The notes under the pieces were generated by a model that was not told the origin of the DNA, searched no databases, and saw nothing but the letters and a program-made list of their open reading frames with translations. From the NCBI RefSeq assembly GCF_024385465.1, contig NZ_JANFLS010000001.1:1-64000 (forward strand): a stretch of 64,000 nt of DNA, written 5' to 3'. The position numbers and the translations under genes were made by a program. Source of the DNA: Arthrobacter sp. zg-Y844 (GTDB lineage Bacteria; Actinomycetota; Actinomycetes; Actinomycetales; Micrococcaceae). Shown one piece after another: positions 9,867 to 20,306 of this stretch (positions are counted from its first letter, which is position 1; every line of letters begins with the position of its first letter).

Positions 9867-11432
9867 TTAGGCCTGTTCGGCCGGTTCCTCGTACTTCGGG
9901 AAGATGGGGGTCGGAGCCGGCAGTTGGGTACCCGGCACCAGCGGCGCGCCGATCGCACTGAACTGCCGGGCGGCGTCGTCGTCCTGGCCCAGGACAGTGA
10001 GCAGCTTCGACGCACTTTCCGGCATCACCGGCTGGATCAGGATGGCCACAATGCGCAGCACTTCCAGCGTCACGTAGAGCACGGTGTTCATGCGCTCGAC
10101 GTCGGTCTTCCGCAGCACCCACGGTGCCTGGTCGGCGAAGTAGGCGTTGGTGTCGCCGAGGACCTTCCAGGTGGCTTCCAGTGCGCCGTGGAAATCCTGG
10201 ACCTCGTAGGCCTCGCGGGAGATCTGCAGCAGGTTCCCGGCCGCTTCCAGCAGCGCTGTGTCCTCGGGGGTGAACGCTCCGGGCTGCGGCACCGCTGCGC
10301 CGCAGTTCTTGGCCACCATGGACAGTGAGCGCTGGGCGAGGTTGCCCAGGTTGTTGGCAAGGTCGGAATTCATCCGGCCCACGACGGCGTCGTGGTTGTA
10401 GGAGCCGTCGGCACCGAAGGGCACCTCGCGCAGCAGGAAGAACCGGACCGAGTCCAAGCCGTACTGCTCGGCCCAGGCCTTCGGAGCCACCACGTTGCCC
10501 AGCGACTTGGACATCTTGACGCCCTTGTTGTGCAGGAAGCCGTGGATCATGATCCGCCGAGGCAGCTCCAGCTTGGCGGACATCAGGAACGCCGGCCAGA
10601 AGATGGCGTGGAAGCGGGAGATGTCCTTGCCGATCACGTGCACATCGGCTGGCCAGTACTTCTTGAACGCTTCGCTTTCCGTATCCGGGAAGCCGACGCC
10701 GGTGAGGTAGTTGGTCAACGCGTCCACCCACACGTACATCACGTGATCCGGGTTGCCCGGCACGGGCACGCCCCAGTTGAACGTGGTGCGGGAGATGGAA
10801 AGGTCCTCCAGGCCTCCCTTGACGAAGCTGATGACTTCGTTGAACCGCGAGCGCGGGGCTGCGAAGTCCGGCTGGGATTCGTACAGGGCCAGCAACCGGT
10901 CCTGGTAGGCGGAGAGGCGGAAGAAGTAACTTTCTTCTTCCGTCCAGGTCACCTCGGTGTCGGTCTCCTTGGAGTAGCGCACGCCGTCCTCGCGGACTTC
11001 GGTCTCGTCCTCGGTGTAGTACGCCTCGTCCCGGACGGAGTACCAGCCGGCGTACTTGGAGAGGTAGATGTCGCCGTTCTCCTCCATCCGCTTCCAGATG
11101 GCCTGCGCTGCGGCGTAATGGTCGGCGTCGGTGGTGCGGATGAAGCGGTCATAGGAGGTGCCCATGTCCGCTTCCATCTGTTTGAAGGCGGCAGAGTTTC
11201 GGTCCGCGAGTTCCTTGGCGGTAACGCCTTCCTTATCCGCGGACTGCTGCATCTTCAGGCCGTGCTCATCCGTGCCCGTCATAAAGAACACGTCGTAGCC
11301 GTCGAGGCGCTTGAAGCGGGCCATGGCGTCCGTGGCGATGTGTTCGTAGGCGTGCCCGATGTGGGGCTCGCCGTTCGGGTAGGAGATGGCCGTGGTGATG
11401 TAGAACGGGGTCTTGGAATCGGAAGAAGTCAC
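9867..11432 (-). CDS. metG: Methionyl-tRNA synthetase
   Basis: A 521-residue class Ia aminoacyl-tRNA synthetase that charges tRNA-Met. The HIGH motif is in [10 protein letters not shown] near residue 20 and the KMSKS motif in [10 protein letters not shown] near residue 310. The length fits the short MetRS type without the C-terminal tRNA-binding dimerisation domain. The connective insertion reads [10 protein letters not shown] without the usual Cys knuckles, so it is a zinc-free form. The start is GTG 11432, only 9 bases after the stop of an upstream membrane protein gene, with a weak CAGGGTAA ribosome site, so translation probably depends partly on that gene. Confidence 0.96.
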   Translation of the reverse strand: MTSSDSKTPFYITTAISYPNGEPHIGHAYEHIATDAMARFKRLDGYDVFFMTGTDEHGLKMQQSADKEGVTAKELADRNSAAFKQMEADMGTSYDRFIRTTDADHYAAAQAIWKRMEENGDIYLSKYAGWYSVRDEAYYTEDETEVREDGVRYSKETDTEVTWTEEESYFFRLSAYQDRLLALYESQPDFAAPRSRFNEVISFVKGGLEDLSISRTTFNWGVPVPGNPDHVMYVWVDALTNYLTGVGFPDTESEAFKKYWPADVHVIGKDISRFHAIFWPAFLMSAKLELPRRIMIHGFLHNKGVKMSKSLGNVVAPKAWAEQYGLDSVRFFLLREVPFGADGSYNHDAVVGRMNSDLANNLGNLAQRSLSMVAKNCGAAVPQPGAFTPEDTALLEAAGNLLQISREAYEVQDFHGALEATWKVLGDTNAYFADQAPWVLRKTDVERMNTVLYVTLEVLRIVAILIQPVMPESASKLLTVLGQDDDAARQFSAIGAPLVPGTQLPAPTPIFPKYEEPAEQA

Positions 11433-11441
11433 ATAAGAAAA

Positions 11442-12176
11442 TTACCCTGTTTTAGCGGGACTTGTCGCTTCGGTGCCGGTACGGCGGGCGATGCCCAGCA
11501 GGACGGCGGTGTAAAAAAGGCTGATGGTGCACGCCGTTCCCACGATGCTGCGGTAAGGCAACCAGGAGTCCCCCTGCGGCAGGAGGACGAACTCAGCCCC
11601 TATACACGCCGCCAGCAGCACCGCCAGGAAAATCTCCACCGCCGCCCTGAGCCTGCGTTGCCGGTAGCGGGGCCCAAGCAGCAGCATCAGGGGCAGTACG
11701 GGCATAATCCACACCAGTTCGTTGACCCACACCGTGGCGATCAGCAAACAGCCGGCCGCACCTGTTCCGAGATAGGCCAGGACGAATCTCCATCCCGTCG
11801 GAAGTCCACACCGGACCCCGTAGAGCGCGGTCAACAAAGCCCAGGGCGGCAGCAGCGCGACCAGCAATTCCATAGAGCTGGACTGCGCCGGGACCAGCCA
11901 CAGCAGCAGGCTCAGCGGAGCCAGATAAACCGCCAGCCGGATTCCGACGGCGGGCGGCCGGGCCGGCGCAAAAACCGTCAGCCCGGTCAGGACCACTGCC
12001 AGGGCGAAAACCATCCGGTTGACCAGGACAACCGCACCTTGATCGTCCCAGCCCCAAAGGACCTGCGTGTTAAGGAAGACGGCGGCATAGGAGCCGATGC
12101 CCACCAGCAGCAGGGCGCCCGCCGTCCAGGGCCGTTCGTGCGCCGGCATGGCCTGCTCCGCCGGGGGCTGTGACAT
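11442..12176 (-). CDS. Hypothetical multi-pass membrane protein
   Basis: A 244-residue protein with about seven hydrophobic helices and short loops; I recognise no family. The N-terminus (about 20 residues) is cytoplasmic-looking and lacks a cleavable signal. The last loop before the C-terminus carries the only long polar segment. The arginine cluster RYRQRRLR near residue 170 suggests a cytoplasmic loop. It starts at ATG 12176 and ends 9 bases before metG on the same strand, implying one transcript. There is nothing to indicate a link to tRNA charging. Confidence 0.7.
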   Translation of the reverse strand: MSQPPAEQAMPAHERPWTAGALLLVGIGSYAAVFLNTQVLWGWDDQGAVVLVNRMVFALAVVLTGLTVFAPARPPAVGIRLAVYLAPLSLLLWLVPAQSSSMELLVALLPPWALLTALYGVRCGLPTGWRFVLAYLGTGAAGCLLIATVWVNELVWIMPVLPLMLLLGPRYRQRRLRAAVEIFLAVLLAACIGAEFVLLPQGDSWLPYRSIVGTACTISLFYTAVLLGIARRTGTEATSPAKTG

Positions 12177-12193
12177 GGCCCCAGCATAGCGAG

Positions 12194-12221
12194 AAGGCCG
12201 GCCCTGTTCGGGACCGGCCTT
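12194..12221 (-). terminator. Hairpin downstream of serA
   Basis: AAGGCCGG and CCGGCCTT pair, with inner CCC/GGG pairs and one bulge. It lies 42 bases after the serA stop and just upstream of the 244-residue membrane protein gene. There is no T tract, as is common in GC-rich actinobacteria. Confidence 0.65.
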
Positions 12222-12262
12222 CCGGCAATACTGGCGCTGCCCTCCGGACAGCGGGCGTGCTG

Positions 12263-13858
12263 CTAGTCCTGCAGGTCCACCTCGCGGGCCACGGTGGCAC
12301 CGATTTCGAGCTTCAGTGCCTCCAGTACGTCCTGCGGCACGGAGGAATCCACGGTGAGCAGGGACAGTGCCTGTCCACCCTCGGAGTTGCGGGCCACCTG
12401 CATGCCGGCAATATTGATTTCCTTTTCGCCCAGGACCCGGCCCAGGGCGCCGATGACGCCGGGACGGTCCTGGTAGATCAGCACAATGAGGTGCTCGCTG
12501 ATGGGGATTTCCAGGTCGTACCCGTTCACGCCCACGAGCTTCTGGATCTGCTTCGGACCCGTAAGGGTGCCGGAGACCTCAAGCCGCGTCCCGTCGGACA
12601 GGGCGCCGCGGATGGTCAGCAGGTTGCGGTAGTCATCCACGTCCGGGGTGGTCAGCAGCCGGACCTCGATGCCGCGCTGCTCGGCGAGGACCGGAGCATT
12701 CACATAGGAGACCTGCTCGGACACGATGTCCGTGAAGATCCCCTTCAACGCCGCCAGTTCCAGTGCCTTCACATCGAGGGCGGCAATTTCTCCGGCTACT
12801 TCAATGTCGATGGCGGTCACGGAATCCGAGGCCAGGGCGGTGAAGATCCGGCCCAGCTTTTCGATCAGCGGGATGCCCGGCCGGACGTCCTCGGCAATGA
12901 CGCCGCCGGCCACGTTCACGGCGTCGGGCACCAGTTCCCCGGCCAGCGCCAGGCGGACGGACTTCGCCACCGAGATGCCGGCCTTTTCCTGGGCTTCGGC
13001 GGTGGAGGCGCCCAGGTGCGGGGTGACCACCACGTTGTCCAGGGCGAAGAAGGGCAGGTCGGTGCTGGGTTCCTTGACGAACACGTCGACGCCGGCGCCG
13101 GCGATCTTTCCGGCCTGCAGCGCCTCGTACAGGGCTGCTTCGTCCACGAGTCCGCCGCGGGCCACATTCACTACGTAGGCGGTGTCCTTCATCTTCTCGA
13201 ACGCCTCGGCGCCGAGCATGCCCACCGTTTCCGGGGTCTTGGGCATGTGGATGGTGACGAAGTCGGACTCGGCGAGCAGCTCGTCGAGGGACACCAGCCG
13301 GACATTCAGCTGGGCGGCGCGGGCGGAGGTGACATACGGGTCATAGGCGAGGATCTCGGTGCCGAAGCCCTGCATGCGTGCGGCCACCAGGGCGCCGATG
13401 CGGCCCAGGCCGATGATGCCGATCTTCTTTTCGAACAGTTCGGTGCCGCTGTACTTGGAGCGCTTCCATTCGCCGTTCTTCAGGGCGGCGCTGGCCTGCG
13501 GGATGTTCCGGGCCAGGGACACGATGTGCCCCACCGTCAGTTCCGCCGCGGAGATGATGTTCGACGTCGGCGCGTTGACCACCATCACGCCGGCCTGCGT
13601 GGCGGCCTTGATATCCACGTTGTCCAGGCCCACGCCGGCCCGGGCAATAACCTTCAGGTTCCTGGCGGCGGCGATCGCTTCGGCATCCACCTGCGTGGCG
13701 GACCGCACGAGGATGGCGTCGACGTCGGCAATCGCTGCCAGGAGCTGGGAGCGGTCGGCGCCGTCGGTGGTGCGGATGTCGAAGTCGGGGCCCAGGGCCT
13801 CGACGGTGGCGGGCGAGAGTTCCTCCGCAAGGAGTACGACTGGTTTGGTGGCAGACAC
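12263..13858 (-). CDS. serA: D-3-phosphoglycerate dehydrogenase
   Basis: A 531-residue enzyme that oxidises 3-phosphoglycerate to 3-phosphohydroxypyruvate, the first step of serine synthesis. The NAD-binding motif GLGRIGALVA lies near residue 150, and the catalytic Arg and Glu/His region includes NVARGGLVDE and TPHLGAST. An intervening ASB-type domain and a C-terminal ACT domain (RPGVIGALGRVLGE) follow. This is the long actinobacterial type that is normally inhibited by serine. The GTG start 13858 is preceded by AAAGAGGT at a good distance. The frame is open to 13915, but those extra residues are not conserved. It is downstream of ilvC but separated by a strong hairpin. Confidence 0.96.
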   Translation of the reverse strand: MSATKPVVLLAEELSPATVEALGPDFDIRTTDGADRSQLLAAIADVDAILVRSATQVDAEAIAAARNLKVIARAGVGLDNVDIKAATQAGVMVVNAPTSNIISAAELTVGHIVSLARNIPQASAALKNGEWKRSKYSGTELFEKKIGIIGLGRIGALVAARMQGFGTEILAYDPYVTSARAAQLNVRLVSLDELLAESDFVTIHMPKTPETVGMLGAEAFEKMKDTAYVVNVARGGLVDEAALYEALQAGKIAGAGVDVFVKEPSTDLPFFALDNVVVTPHLGASTAEAQEKAGISVAKSVRLALAGELVPDAVNVAGGVIAEDVRPGIPLIEKLGRIFTALASDSVTAIDIEVAGEIAALDVKALELAALKGIFTDIVSEQVSYVNAPVLAEQRGIEVRLLTTPDVDDYRNLLTIRGALSDGTRLEVSGTLTGPKQIQKLVGVNGYDLEIPISEHLIVLIYQDRPGVIGALGRVLGEKEINIAGMQVARNSEGGQALSLLTVDSSVPQDVLEALKLEIGATVAREVDLQD

Positions 13859-13867
13859 CGATGACCT

Positions 13868-13903
13868 CTTTACACTTGGAAGATTTCTTTGCACTGGAAG
13901 ATT
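13868..13903 (-). repeat. Imperfect 19-bp direct repeat upstream of serA
   Basis: Two copies, CTTTACACTTGGAAGATT (13868-13885) and CTTTGCACTGGAAGATT (13887-13903), sit head to tail within 50 bases of the serA start. On the coding strand the proximal copy includes the AAAGAGG ribosome site region. It could be an operator with two half-sites or a local duplication. Confidence 0.6.
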
Positions 13904-13922
13904 GTGTTGGGGCATTTCGTGC

Positions 13923-13953
13923 AGGAGGCCGGACCCGTGGGGTCCGGCCTCCT
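13923..13953 (-). terminator. Hairpin between ilvC and serA
   Basis: A perfect 14-bp stem, AGGAGGCCGGACCC with its complement, around a GTG loop. It lies about 80 bases after the ilvC stop and 65 bases before serA. No T run follows on the minus strand, so it may be a terminator or an RNA-processing/stability element. Confidence 0.7.
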
Positions 13954-14031
13954 TGCCGATTCGGCTTGCTTTTCGAGCTTATCGCGCAGGTGCGGGCGCA
14001 GGGCGAATCGGCGCCGGAGATTACGGTCCGG

Positions 14032-15069
<1,038 letters not shown>

Positions 15070-15105
15070 CTACTGGTTTCTAAGGACAAGGGTCTGTGGG
15101 GGAAC

Positions 15106-15618
15106 TCAGGCGCTGCGCAGTGCGCGGTCGCTCATGGATTTTGAGCCGCGGGCAACGGCCAGGGTTCCGGATTGGACTATTTCGCGGATGCCGAAGGGCT
15201 CAAGCACCGAGAGCAGTGCGTTGAGCTTGTCGGCGGTGCCTGTTGCCTCGACGATGAGCGAGTCGGTGGAGACATCCACTATCGAGGCGCGGAACAGCTC
15301 GGCTGCCTGGGTTACCTGCAGCCGGGTTGCGGCATCCGCGCGGACCTTGACCAGGATGTGGTCCCGCTGCACGGAAGAATCCGGAACCAGCTCGACAATC
15401 TTGATGACGTTGATGAGCTTGTTCAGCTGTTTGGTGACCTGCTCGAGCAGGTCACCCTCGGCGTCGACCACTACGGTGATGCGGGACATGCCCGGCACCT
15501 CCGAGGGGCCCACAGCCAGGGAATTGATGTTGAATGCCCGGCGGGCAAACAGCGAGGCGACCCGGGTCAGCACGCCGGGAACGTCTTCTACCAGCACGGA
15601 AAGGGTGTGGCGGGCCAT
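15106..15618 (-). CDS. ilvN: Acetolactate synthase small (regulatory) subunit
   Basis: A 170-residue regulatory subunit. An N-terminal ACT domain (LSVLVEDVPGVLTRVASLF, ending near residue 75) binds valine and conveys feedback inhibition to IlvB. It is followed by the ALS_ss_C domain. It starts 3 bases after the ilvB stop, so expression is coupled. Length is standard. Confidence 0.96.
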   Translation of the reverse strand: MARHTLSVLVEDVPGVLTRVASLFARRAFNINSLAVGPSEVPGMSRITVVVDAEGDLLEQVTKQLNKLINVIKIVELVPDSSVQRDHILVKVRADAATRLQVTQAAELFRASIVDVSTDSLIVEATGTADKLNALLSVLEPFGIREIVQSGTLAVARGSKSMSDRALRSA

Positions 15619-15621
15619 TTC

Positions 15622-17529
15622 CTAGTCCTCCTCTTCCCAGGTGGGAGTCATGTTGCGGGCAATCTGGATCAGGTCGTTGCTGACACCGGTGGGAACCATC
15701 GGCCACACCATGGAGTCGCGGCTGACCACGAAGTCGATCACTACGGGGCGGTCATTGATCTCCAGCGCCTGCGCGATGGTCGCGTCGATATCCTCGTCGC
15801 GTTCGCAGCGCAGGCCTACGCAGCCGTACGCCTCGGCCAGCTTGACGAAGTCCGGGATCCGCACGGTGTCATGCCCGGTGTTGAGGTCCGTGTTGGAGTA
15901 GCGGGACTCGTAGAAGAGCGTCTGCCACTGCCGGACCATGCCCAGCGAGGAGTTGTTGATGATGGCGACCTTGATCGGAATGTTGTTGATCAGGCAGGTG
16001 GCCAGTTCCTGGTTGGTCATCTGGAAGCAGCCGTCGCCGTCGATGGCCCAGACCACCCGGTCCGGTGCGCCCACCTTCGCGCCCATGGCCGCGGGCACCG
16101 AATAGCCCATGGTGCCCAGTCCGCCGGAGTTCAGCCAGGCCCGGGGTCGCTCGTACTTGATGAACTGTGCGGACCACATCTGGTGCTGGCCCACGCCGGC
16201 CACGTAGACGCCTTCGGGGCCGGTCATCGCACCGATGCGTTCGATGACCTTTTGCGGGGCAATCAGTCCGTCTTCGGGAGTGGCGTAACCGATCGGGTAG
16301 GTTTCGCGCAGCCGGTTCAGCACGGCCCACCAGGCCGAGATGTCGGGTTTCGCGGTTTCGAATTGTCCGCGCACGGCGTCGGCCAGTTCGGGGGTGATTT
16401 CCTTCACCGAGCCGACAATCGGTACATCCGCCGGACGGTTCTTGGAGATCTCCGCCGGGTCGATGTCCGCGTGGATGACTTTGGCGCCGGGTGCGAAGGA
16501 GCTCAGCACCCCGGTTACCCGGTCATCGAAACGGGCGCCGAGGGTGATCAGCAGGTCCGACTGCTGCAGGGCGGTCACGGCGGAAACCGCACCGTGCATC
16601 CCGGGCATGCCGACATGCAGTTCGTGCGAGTCGGGGAAAACGCCGCGGGCCATCAGCGTGGTGACCACCGGGGCGCCCACCAGTTCGGCCAGTTCGAGCA
16701 GCTCCGCCGAGGCGTTGGCCTTGAGCACGCCGCCGCCCACGTAGAACACGGGCCGCTGCGAGGCGGCAATCAGGCGGGCAGCCTCGCGCACCTGCTTGGA
16801 ATGTCCGCGGACCACGGTGCGGTAGCCCTGCAGATCGATCTTCGGCGGCCAGGAGAAGGTGGTCTTCGCCTGCTGCGCGTCCTTGGCAATGTCGACGAGG
16901 ACCGGGCCGGGACGGCCCGACGTCGCAATGTGGAAGGCCTCGGCCAGCACCCGGGGGATGTCGGCGGCATCGGTCACCAAATAGGAGTGCTTGGTGATGG
17001 GCATCGTGATGCCCACGATGTCGGCTTCCTGGAAGGCATCGGAGCCGATGAACGCGCTGGAGACCTGTCCGGTGATGGCGACCATCGGCACGGAGTCCAT
17101 GTGGGCGTCGGCAATGGCGGTGACGAGGTTGGTGGCCCCGGGTCCGGAGGTCACAATGCAGACGCCGGCCCGTCCGGTCACCATGGCGTAGCCTTCGGCT
17201 GCATGGCCTGCGCCCTGCTCGTGCCGGACCAGGATGTGCCGGATCTTGGTGGAATCCATGAGCGGGTCATAGGTGGGCAGGATGGCGCCGCCGGGCAGAC
17301 CGAAGACTTCGTCGACGCCGAGTTCCTCAAGCGAACGGACGATGGCCTGCGAGCCGGTCATCTCGGTGGGCGGAACGGTGTTGTTGGGCCCCTGGATGCG
17401 CTCATCCGCGGCTTCCGGATGCGCAGACACGGAACTGGCTACGTCTTTGGTCTTGGCTGCTGCCGCGCGTGCAGCGGCATTTGCCTTCGAGGCCATCAGC
17501 GAAGGGCTGATTGGCGATCCCTTACTCAT
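15622..17529 (-). CDS. ilvB: Acetolactate synthase large (catalytic) subunit
   Basis: A 635-residue thiamine-diphosphate enzyme that condenses two pyruvates, or pyruvate and 2-oxobutyrate, in the first common step of valine, leucine and isoleucine synthesis. An N-terminal TPP domain has [11 protein letters not shown] and [15 protein letters not shown] with the catalytic Glu. A central FAD-binding-fold domain follows, and the C-terminal TPP/Mg motif is GDGCFQM with NNSSLGM. An extra Ala-rich N-terminal tail of about 50 residues precedes the family domain. ATG 17529 is preceded by AAAGGAAG. First structural gene of ilvBNC, behind an attenuator leader. Confidence 0.97.
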   Translation of the reverse strand: MSKGSPISPSLMASKANAAARAAAAKTKDVASSVSAHPEAADERIQGPNNTVPPTEMTGSQAIVRSLEELGVDEVFGLPGGAILPTYDPLMDSTKIRHILVRHEQGAGHAAEGYAMVTGRAGVCIVTSGPGATNLVTAIADAHMDSVPMVAITGQVSSAFIGSDAFQEADIVGITMPITKHSYLVTDAADIPRVLAEAFHIATSGRPGPVLVDIAKDAQQAKTTFSWPPKIDLQGYRTVVRGHSKQVREAARLIAASQRPVFYVGGGVLKANASAELLELAELVGAPVVTTLMARGVFPDSHELHVGMPGMHGAVSAVTALQQSDLLITLGARFDDRVTGVLSSFAPGAKVIHADIDPAEISKNRPADVPIVGSVKEITPELADAVRGQFETAKPDISAWWAVLNRLRETYPIGYATPEDGLIAPQKVIERIGAMTGPEGVYVAGVGQHQMWSAQFIKYERPRAWLNSGGLGTMGYSVPAAMGAKVGAPDRVVWAIDGDGCFQMTNQELATCLINNIPIKVAIINNSSLGMVRQWQTLFYESRYSNTDLNTGHDTVRIPDFVKLAEAYGCVGLRCERDEDIDATIAQALEINDRPVVIDFVVSRDSMVWPMVPTGVSNDLIQIARNMTPTWEEED

Positions 17530-17643
17530 CGGAACTTCCTTTGCGGATGCTAATCCATGGTCAATGCGGTCATGCGACGGCCGGCCCGGGTTGTGCCCGG
17601 TACGGCTTCTGTGTTCAGCGAAGCCAAAACTGACGATGCCAAT

Positions 17644-17680
17644 AAAAAAACCCCTCGTGCCTGTTGGCTCCGTAGGGGTT
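17644..17680 (-). terminator. Attenuator terminator of the ilvBNC leader
   Basis: On the minus strand AACCCCT pairs with AGGGGTT, with an inner GCC/GGC stem around AACA, followed directly by seven Ts. It lies 31 bases after the leader peptide stop and about 115 bases before ilvB. An alternative 7-bp stem can form upstream: GCGCGTG, in the last leader codons, pairs with CACGCGC just before the terminator arm. Whether ribosome position shifts the balance between folds is inferred. Confidence 0.88.
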
Positions 17681-17710
17681 CGCGCGTGACGTCTTAGACA
17701 AGTCGGGCTG

Positions 17711-17752
17711 TTACGCCACGCGCTTGATAAGGACGACGGGTACGATCTGCAT
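17711..17752 (-). CDS. ilvBNC leader peptide [13 protein letters not shown]
   Basis: A 14-codon reading frame, ATG to TAA, encoding 13 residues. Seven of them are branched-chain: two Ile, four Val and one Leu. It is followed at once by a mutually pairing region and an intrinsic terminator, the defining arrangement of a branched-chain amino acid attenuator. The -10 box AAGACT (17765-17760) ends seven bases before the ATG, so the transcript probably starts at or next to the ATG and is translated leaderless. When charged tRNA for Ile, Val or Leu is short, the ribosome should stall here and prevent termination. Transcription attenuation of ilvBNC by such a peptide is known in Corynebacterium glutamicum; the sequence here is different. 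Confidence 0.87.
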   Translation of the reverse strand: MQIVPVVLIKRVA

Positions 17753-17759
17753 ACCGTTC

Positions 17760-17788
17760 AGTCTTGCGTTCCCCTACGGGGGTGTCAA
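17760..17788 (-). promoter_or_regulatory. Promoter of the ilvBNC operon
   Basis: On the minus strand a consensus -35 TTGACA (17788-17783) is followed after exactly 17 bases by the -10 hexamer AAGACT (17765-17760). The predicted start point coincides with the leader ATG at 17752. Confidence 0.8.
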
Positions 17789-17832
17789 TCTTATGAGACG
17801 TCCGTCTCACTATCTGGACGTGTGTCTCGGCT

Positions 17833-17868
17833 ATTAAGCCCTGCCCACGGAAGGCGGCAGGGCTTAAT
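17833..17868. terminator. Hairpin between the ilvB promoter and ilvD
   Basis: A perfect 13-bp inverted repeat, ATTAAGCCCTGCC and complement, with a 10-base loop. It lies just upstream of the ilvBNC promoter. It could finish transcripts from ilvD, being the second hairpin after that gene, or insulate the ilvB promoter. Confidence 0.7.
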
Positions 17869-17911
17869 AAGGCTGCAAAGGCCTGAGGGGGCGATGCCCC
17901 TTAGGGCCCCT

Positions 17912-17941
17912 GGGGCGCGGGCGATCCAACGCCCGCGCCCC
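17912..17941 (-). terminator. Terminator of ilvD
   Basis: A perfect 12-bp GC-only stem, GGGGCGCGGGCG with its complement, around the loop ATCCAA, 10 bases after the ilvD stop. A smaller hairpin GGGGC-GAT-GCCCC follows at 17888-17900. Confidence 0.8.
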
Positions 17942-17951
17942 AAGGAGGGGC

Positions 17952-19655
17952 TCACCCGCAGTACGCCCCGGTGGACGCGGAGTTCACCATCTTGGCGTAC
18001 TTGGCCAGTACACCCTTGGTGAACTTGTGCGGCAGCGGCTGCCAGCCGACCTTGCGGGCTTCGAGCTCGTCCGGGTCCACCAGCAGGTCAAAACTGCGGG
18101 CGGCAATGTCCACCCGGATCCGGTCGCCGTCCTTCACGAAAGCAATGGGACCGCCGTCGACCGCTTCGGGTGCAACGTGGCCGATGCACAGGCCCGTCGT
18201 GCCGCCGGAGAAGCGGCCGTCGGTCAGCAGCAGGACATCCTTGCCCAGGCCTGCACCCTTGATGGCGCCGGTAATGGCGAGCATTTCGCGCATGCCCGGT
18301 CCGCCCTTGGGGCCCTCGTAGCGGATGACCACAACGTCGCCGGCAGAGATCTCGCCGGCGTCCAGGGCGTCCAGGGCGCCCTGTTCACGCTCGAAGACGC
18401 GTGCGGTGCCTTCGAAGACGTCGGCGTCGAACCCTGCGCTCTTCACCACAGCGCCTTCCGGAGCCATGGACCCCTTCAGGACGGTGATGCCGCCGGTCTT
18501 GTGGATGGGGTTGTCCATGGCACGCAGGACCTTCCCGTCCGGATCCGGCGGGTTGATGGCCGCGAGGTTCTCCGCCACGGTCTTGCCTGTGACCGTGAGG
18601 CAGTCGCCGTGGATCAGGCCGGCGTCGAGCAGTGCCTTCATGATCACGGGCACGCCGCCGATCTTGTCGACGTCGAACATCACGTACCGGCCGAACGGCT
18701 TCAGGTCGCCGAGGTGCGGGATGGTGTCGCCGATGCGGTTGAAATCCTCGAGGGTGAGGTCCACTTCGGCCTCGCGGGCGATGGCCAGCAGGTGCAGCAC
18801 GGCGTTGGTGGAGCCGCCGAAGGCCATGGTGACGGCGATGGCGTTTTCGAAGGCCTTCTTGGTCATGATGTCGCGGGCGGTGATGCCCTTGCGCAGCAGG
18901 TTGACCACTGCCTCGCCGGATTTGCGGGCAAACTCGTCGCGGCGCCGGTCCGCGGAGGGCGGCGCTGCCGAACCGGGCAGGGACATGCCCAGCGCCTCGC
19001 CGATGCAGGCCATGGTGTTGGCGGTGTACATCCCGCCGCAGGCACCTTCACCCGGGCAGATGGCCCGTTCAATCGAGTCGAGGTCCTTCAGGCTCATCTT
19101 GCCCGCGGCGCAGGCACCCACGGCTTCGAAGGCGTCGATCAGGGTGACTTCCCGCTCGCTGCCGTCCTCCATCTTGGCGAAGCCGGGCATGATCGAACCG
19201 GCATAGAGGAAGACGCTGGAGAGGTCCAGGCGCGCTGCCGCCATCAGCATGCCGGGCAGGGACTTGTCGCAGCCGGCAAGCAGCACGGAGCCGTCCAGGC
19301 GCTCGGCCATCATCACCGTTTCCACCGAGTCCGCTATGACTTCGCGGGAAACCAGGGAAAAGTGCATGCCCTCGTGGCCCATGGAAATGCCGTCCGAGAC
19401 GGAAATTGTGCCGAACTGCATGGGGAAGCCGCCGCCTGCGTGGATGCCTTCTTTGGCACCGGTGGCGAGGCGGTTCAGGGATAGGTTGCAGGGAGTGATC
19501 TCGTTCCAGGAACTGGCGACGCCGATCTGCGGCTTGGCGAAGTCGTCGTCGCCCATGCCTACGGCACGGAACATGCCGCGGGCAGGGGCGGCGTGTATGC
19601 CGTCCGTAACGACTCGGCTGCGGGGTTTGATGTCCGGTGTGTTGTCCACGCTCAT
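17952..19655 (-). CDS. ilvD: Dihydroxy-acid dehydratase
   Basis: A 567-residue IlvD/Edd family Fe-S dehydratase that forms the 2-oxo acids of valine and isoleucine. Cluster-binding cysteines are seen in [11 protein letters not shown] and [14 protein letters not shown], with a third in [14 protein letters not shown] 19655 was chosen because the family homology ([18 protein letters not shown]) follows it and the length is then standard; the open frame continues to 20147 but that part is unlike the family. TACGAT ends six bases before the ATG, so a leaderless message is possible. It has its own transcription unit, ending in two hairpins, directly upstream of the ilvBNC leader. Confidence 0.96.
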   Translation of the reverse strand: MSVDNTPDIKPRSRVVTDGIHAAPARGMFRAVGMGDDDFAKPQIGVASSWNEITPCNLSLNRLATGAKEGIHAGGGFPMQFGTISVSDGISMGHEGMHFSLVSREVIADSVETVMMAERLDGSVLLAGCDKSLPGMLMAAARLDLSSVFLYAGSIMPGFAKMEDGSEREVTLIDAFEAVGACAAGKMSLKDLDSIERAICPGEGACGGMYTANTMACIGEALGMSLPGSAAPPSADRRRDEFARKSGEAVVNLLRKGITARDIMTKKAFENAIAVTMAFGGSTNAVLHLLAIAREAEVDLTLEDFNRIGDTIPHLGDLKPFGRYVMFDVDKIGGVPVIMKALLDAGLIHGDCLTVTGKTVAENLAAINPPDPDGKVLRAMDNPIHKTGGITVLKGSMAPEGAVVKSAGFDADVFEGTARVFEREQGALDALDAGEISAGDVVVIRYEGPKGGPGMREMLAITGAIKGAGLGKDVLLLTDGRFSGGTTGLCIGHVAPEAVDGGPIAFVKDGDRIRVDIAARSFDLLVDPDELEARKVGWQPLPHKFTKGVLAKYAKMVNSASTGAYCG

Positions 19656-19804
19656 GGGTAGATCGTAGGACTTAAGCCTGCCGGGGTGGTCTCTGTGACG
19701 GACATTCGCGTCTGTTGTTACGGCCTGTGAACAGCAGATGAAGATCAGAGGCAGGGACAGCACGGGCTTCCCGAATAGGGGGACGGTGTTCATAGACTGG
19801 GGGT

Positions 19805-20290
19805 ATGACATCGGATACAGGATCCACGGATCCGGGCGTACATACTGCGGAGACGGACACTGCAGACCTGGGAAACCCCGCCAGCAACCAGCTGAAGCGG
19901 GTGCTGCGCCGCGTCTTCGAATCCCAGATTCCCAATTACGGTGACTACAACCTGGTGCTGGCCACGCCGGGCCTCGACGGTGAAACCGGTTTTTACGTGC
20001 TGGGCTACCGGTGGCGTCCGGCCGAGGTTGTGTTTGCTCCGTTCGACGTCGATACCCTCGCCGGGCTGGAAGTACCCACTTCGGTGAACACCACCAATCT
20101 GAGCCACACCGACGAGCTGGACACGGACGCGTACGAGGTGGGCACAAGCACCGGCCGCGTCTTCCAGTTTGCCGTGGAAGCGCAGGCCACCCTGCCGGCC
20201 ACGGCTTCAGCGGGCGAGCGGCTGCTGGAGCAGTCCGCCGACTGGGAAGATTTCCGTTCCTTCGTGGACTCCTACCTGGAACTGGCCTAG
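19805..20290 (+). CDS. Hypothetical protein, actinobacterial type
   Basis: A 161-residue soluble protein that I do not recognise. Residues 1-25 are Thr/Asp-rich and look disordered. A compact alpha/beta region (about 26-90) with [19 protein letters not shown] follows, and then an acidic C-terminal part ending in helices. The -10-like TAGACT ends six bases before ATG 19805, suggesting a leaderless transcript. It is divergent from ilvD. Confidence 0.7.
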   Translation: MTSDTGSTDPGVHTAETDTADLGNPASNQLKRVLRRVFESQIPNYGDYNLVLATPGLDGETGFYVLGYRWRPAEVVFAPFDVDTLAGLEVPTSVNTTNLSHTDELDTDAYEVGTSTGRVFQFAVEAQATLPATASAGERLLEQSADWEDFRSFVDSYLELA

Positions 20291-20306
20291 GGGGCAGGCG
20301 GTTCGC

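Noticed and set aside
9310-10731. A 473-codon minus-strand frame across the 9301 gene and metG
   Set aside because: It runs through a strong terminator and overlaps metG out of frame; not a protein-like composition.
12170-13864. A 564-codon frame opposite serA
   Set aside because: Shadow of serA, rich in His, Gly and Gln.
15172-17553. A 793-codon open frame on the plus strand opposite ilvB and ilvN
   Set aside because: It is the antisense shadow of confirmed genes in high-GC DNA; its translation is His/Gly/Gln-rich and like no protein.
17530-17830. T-box riboswitch for the ilv leader
   Set aside because: No T-box sequence or specifier loop is visible; the branched-chain-rich leader peptide with terminator explains the region.
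19656-20147. N-terminal extension of ilvD
   Set aside because: The family domain and length begin at 19655; the extension overlaps the divergent 19805 gene.
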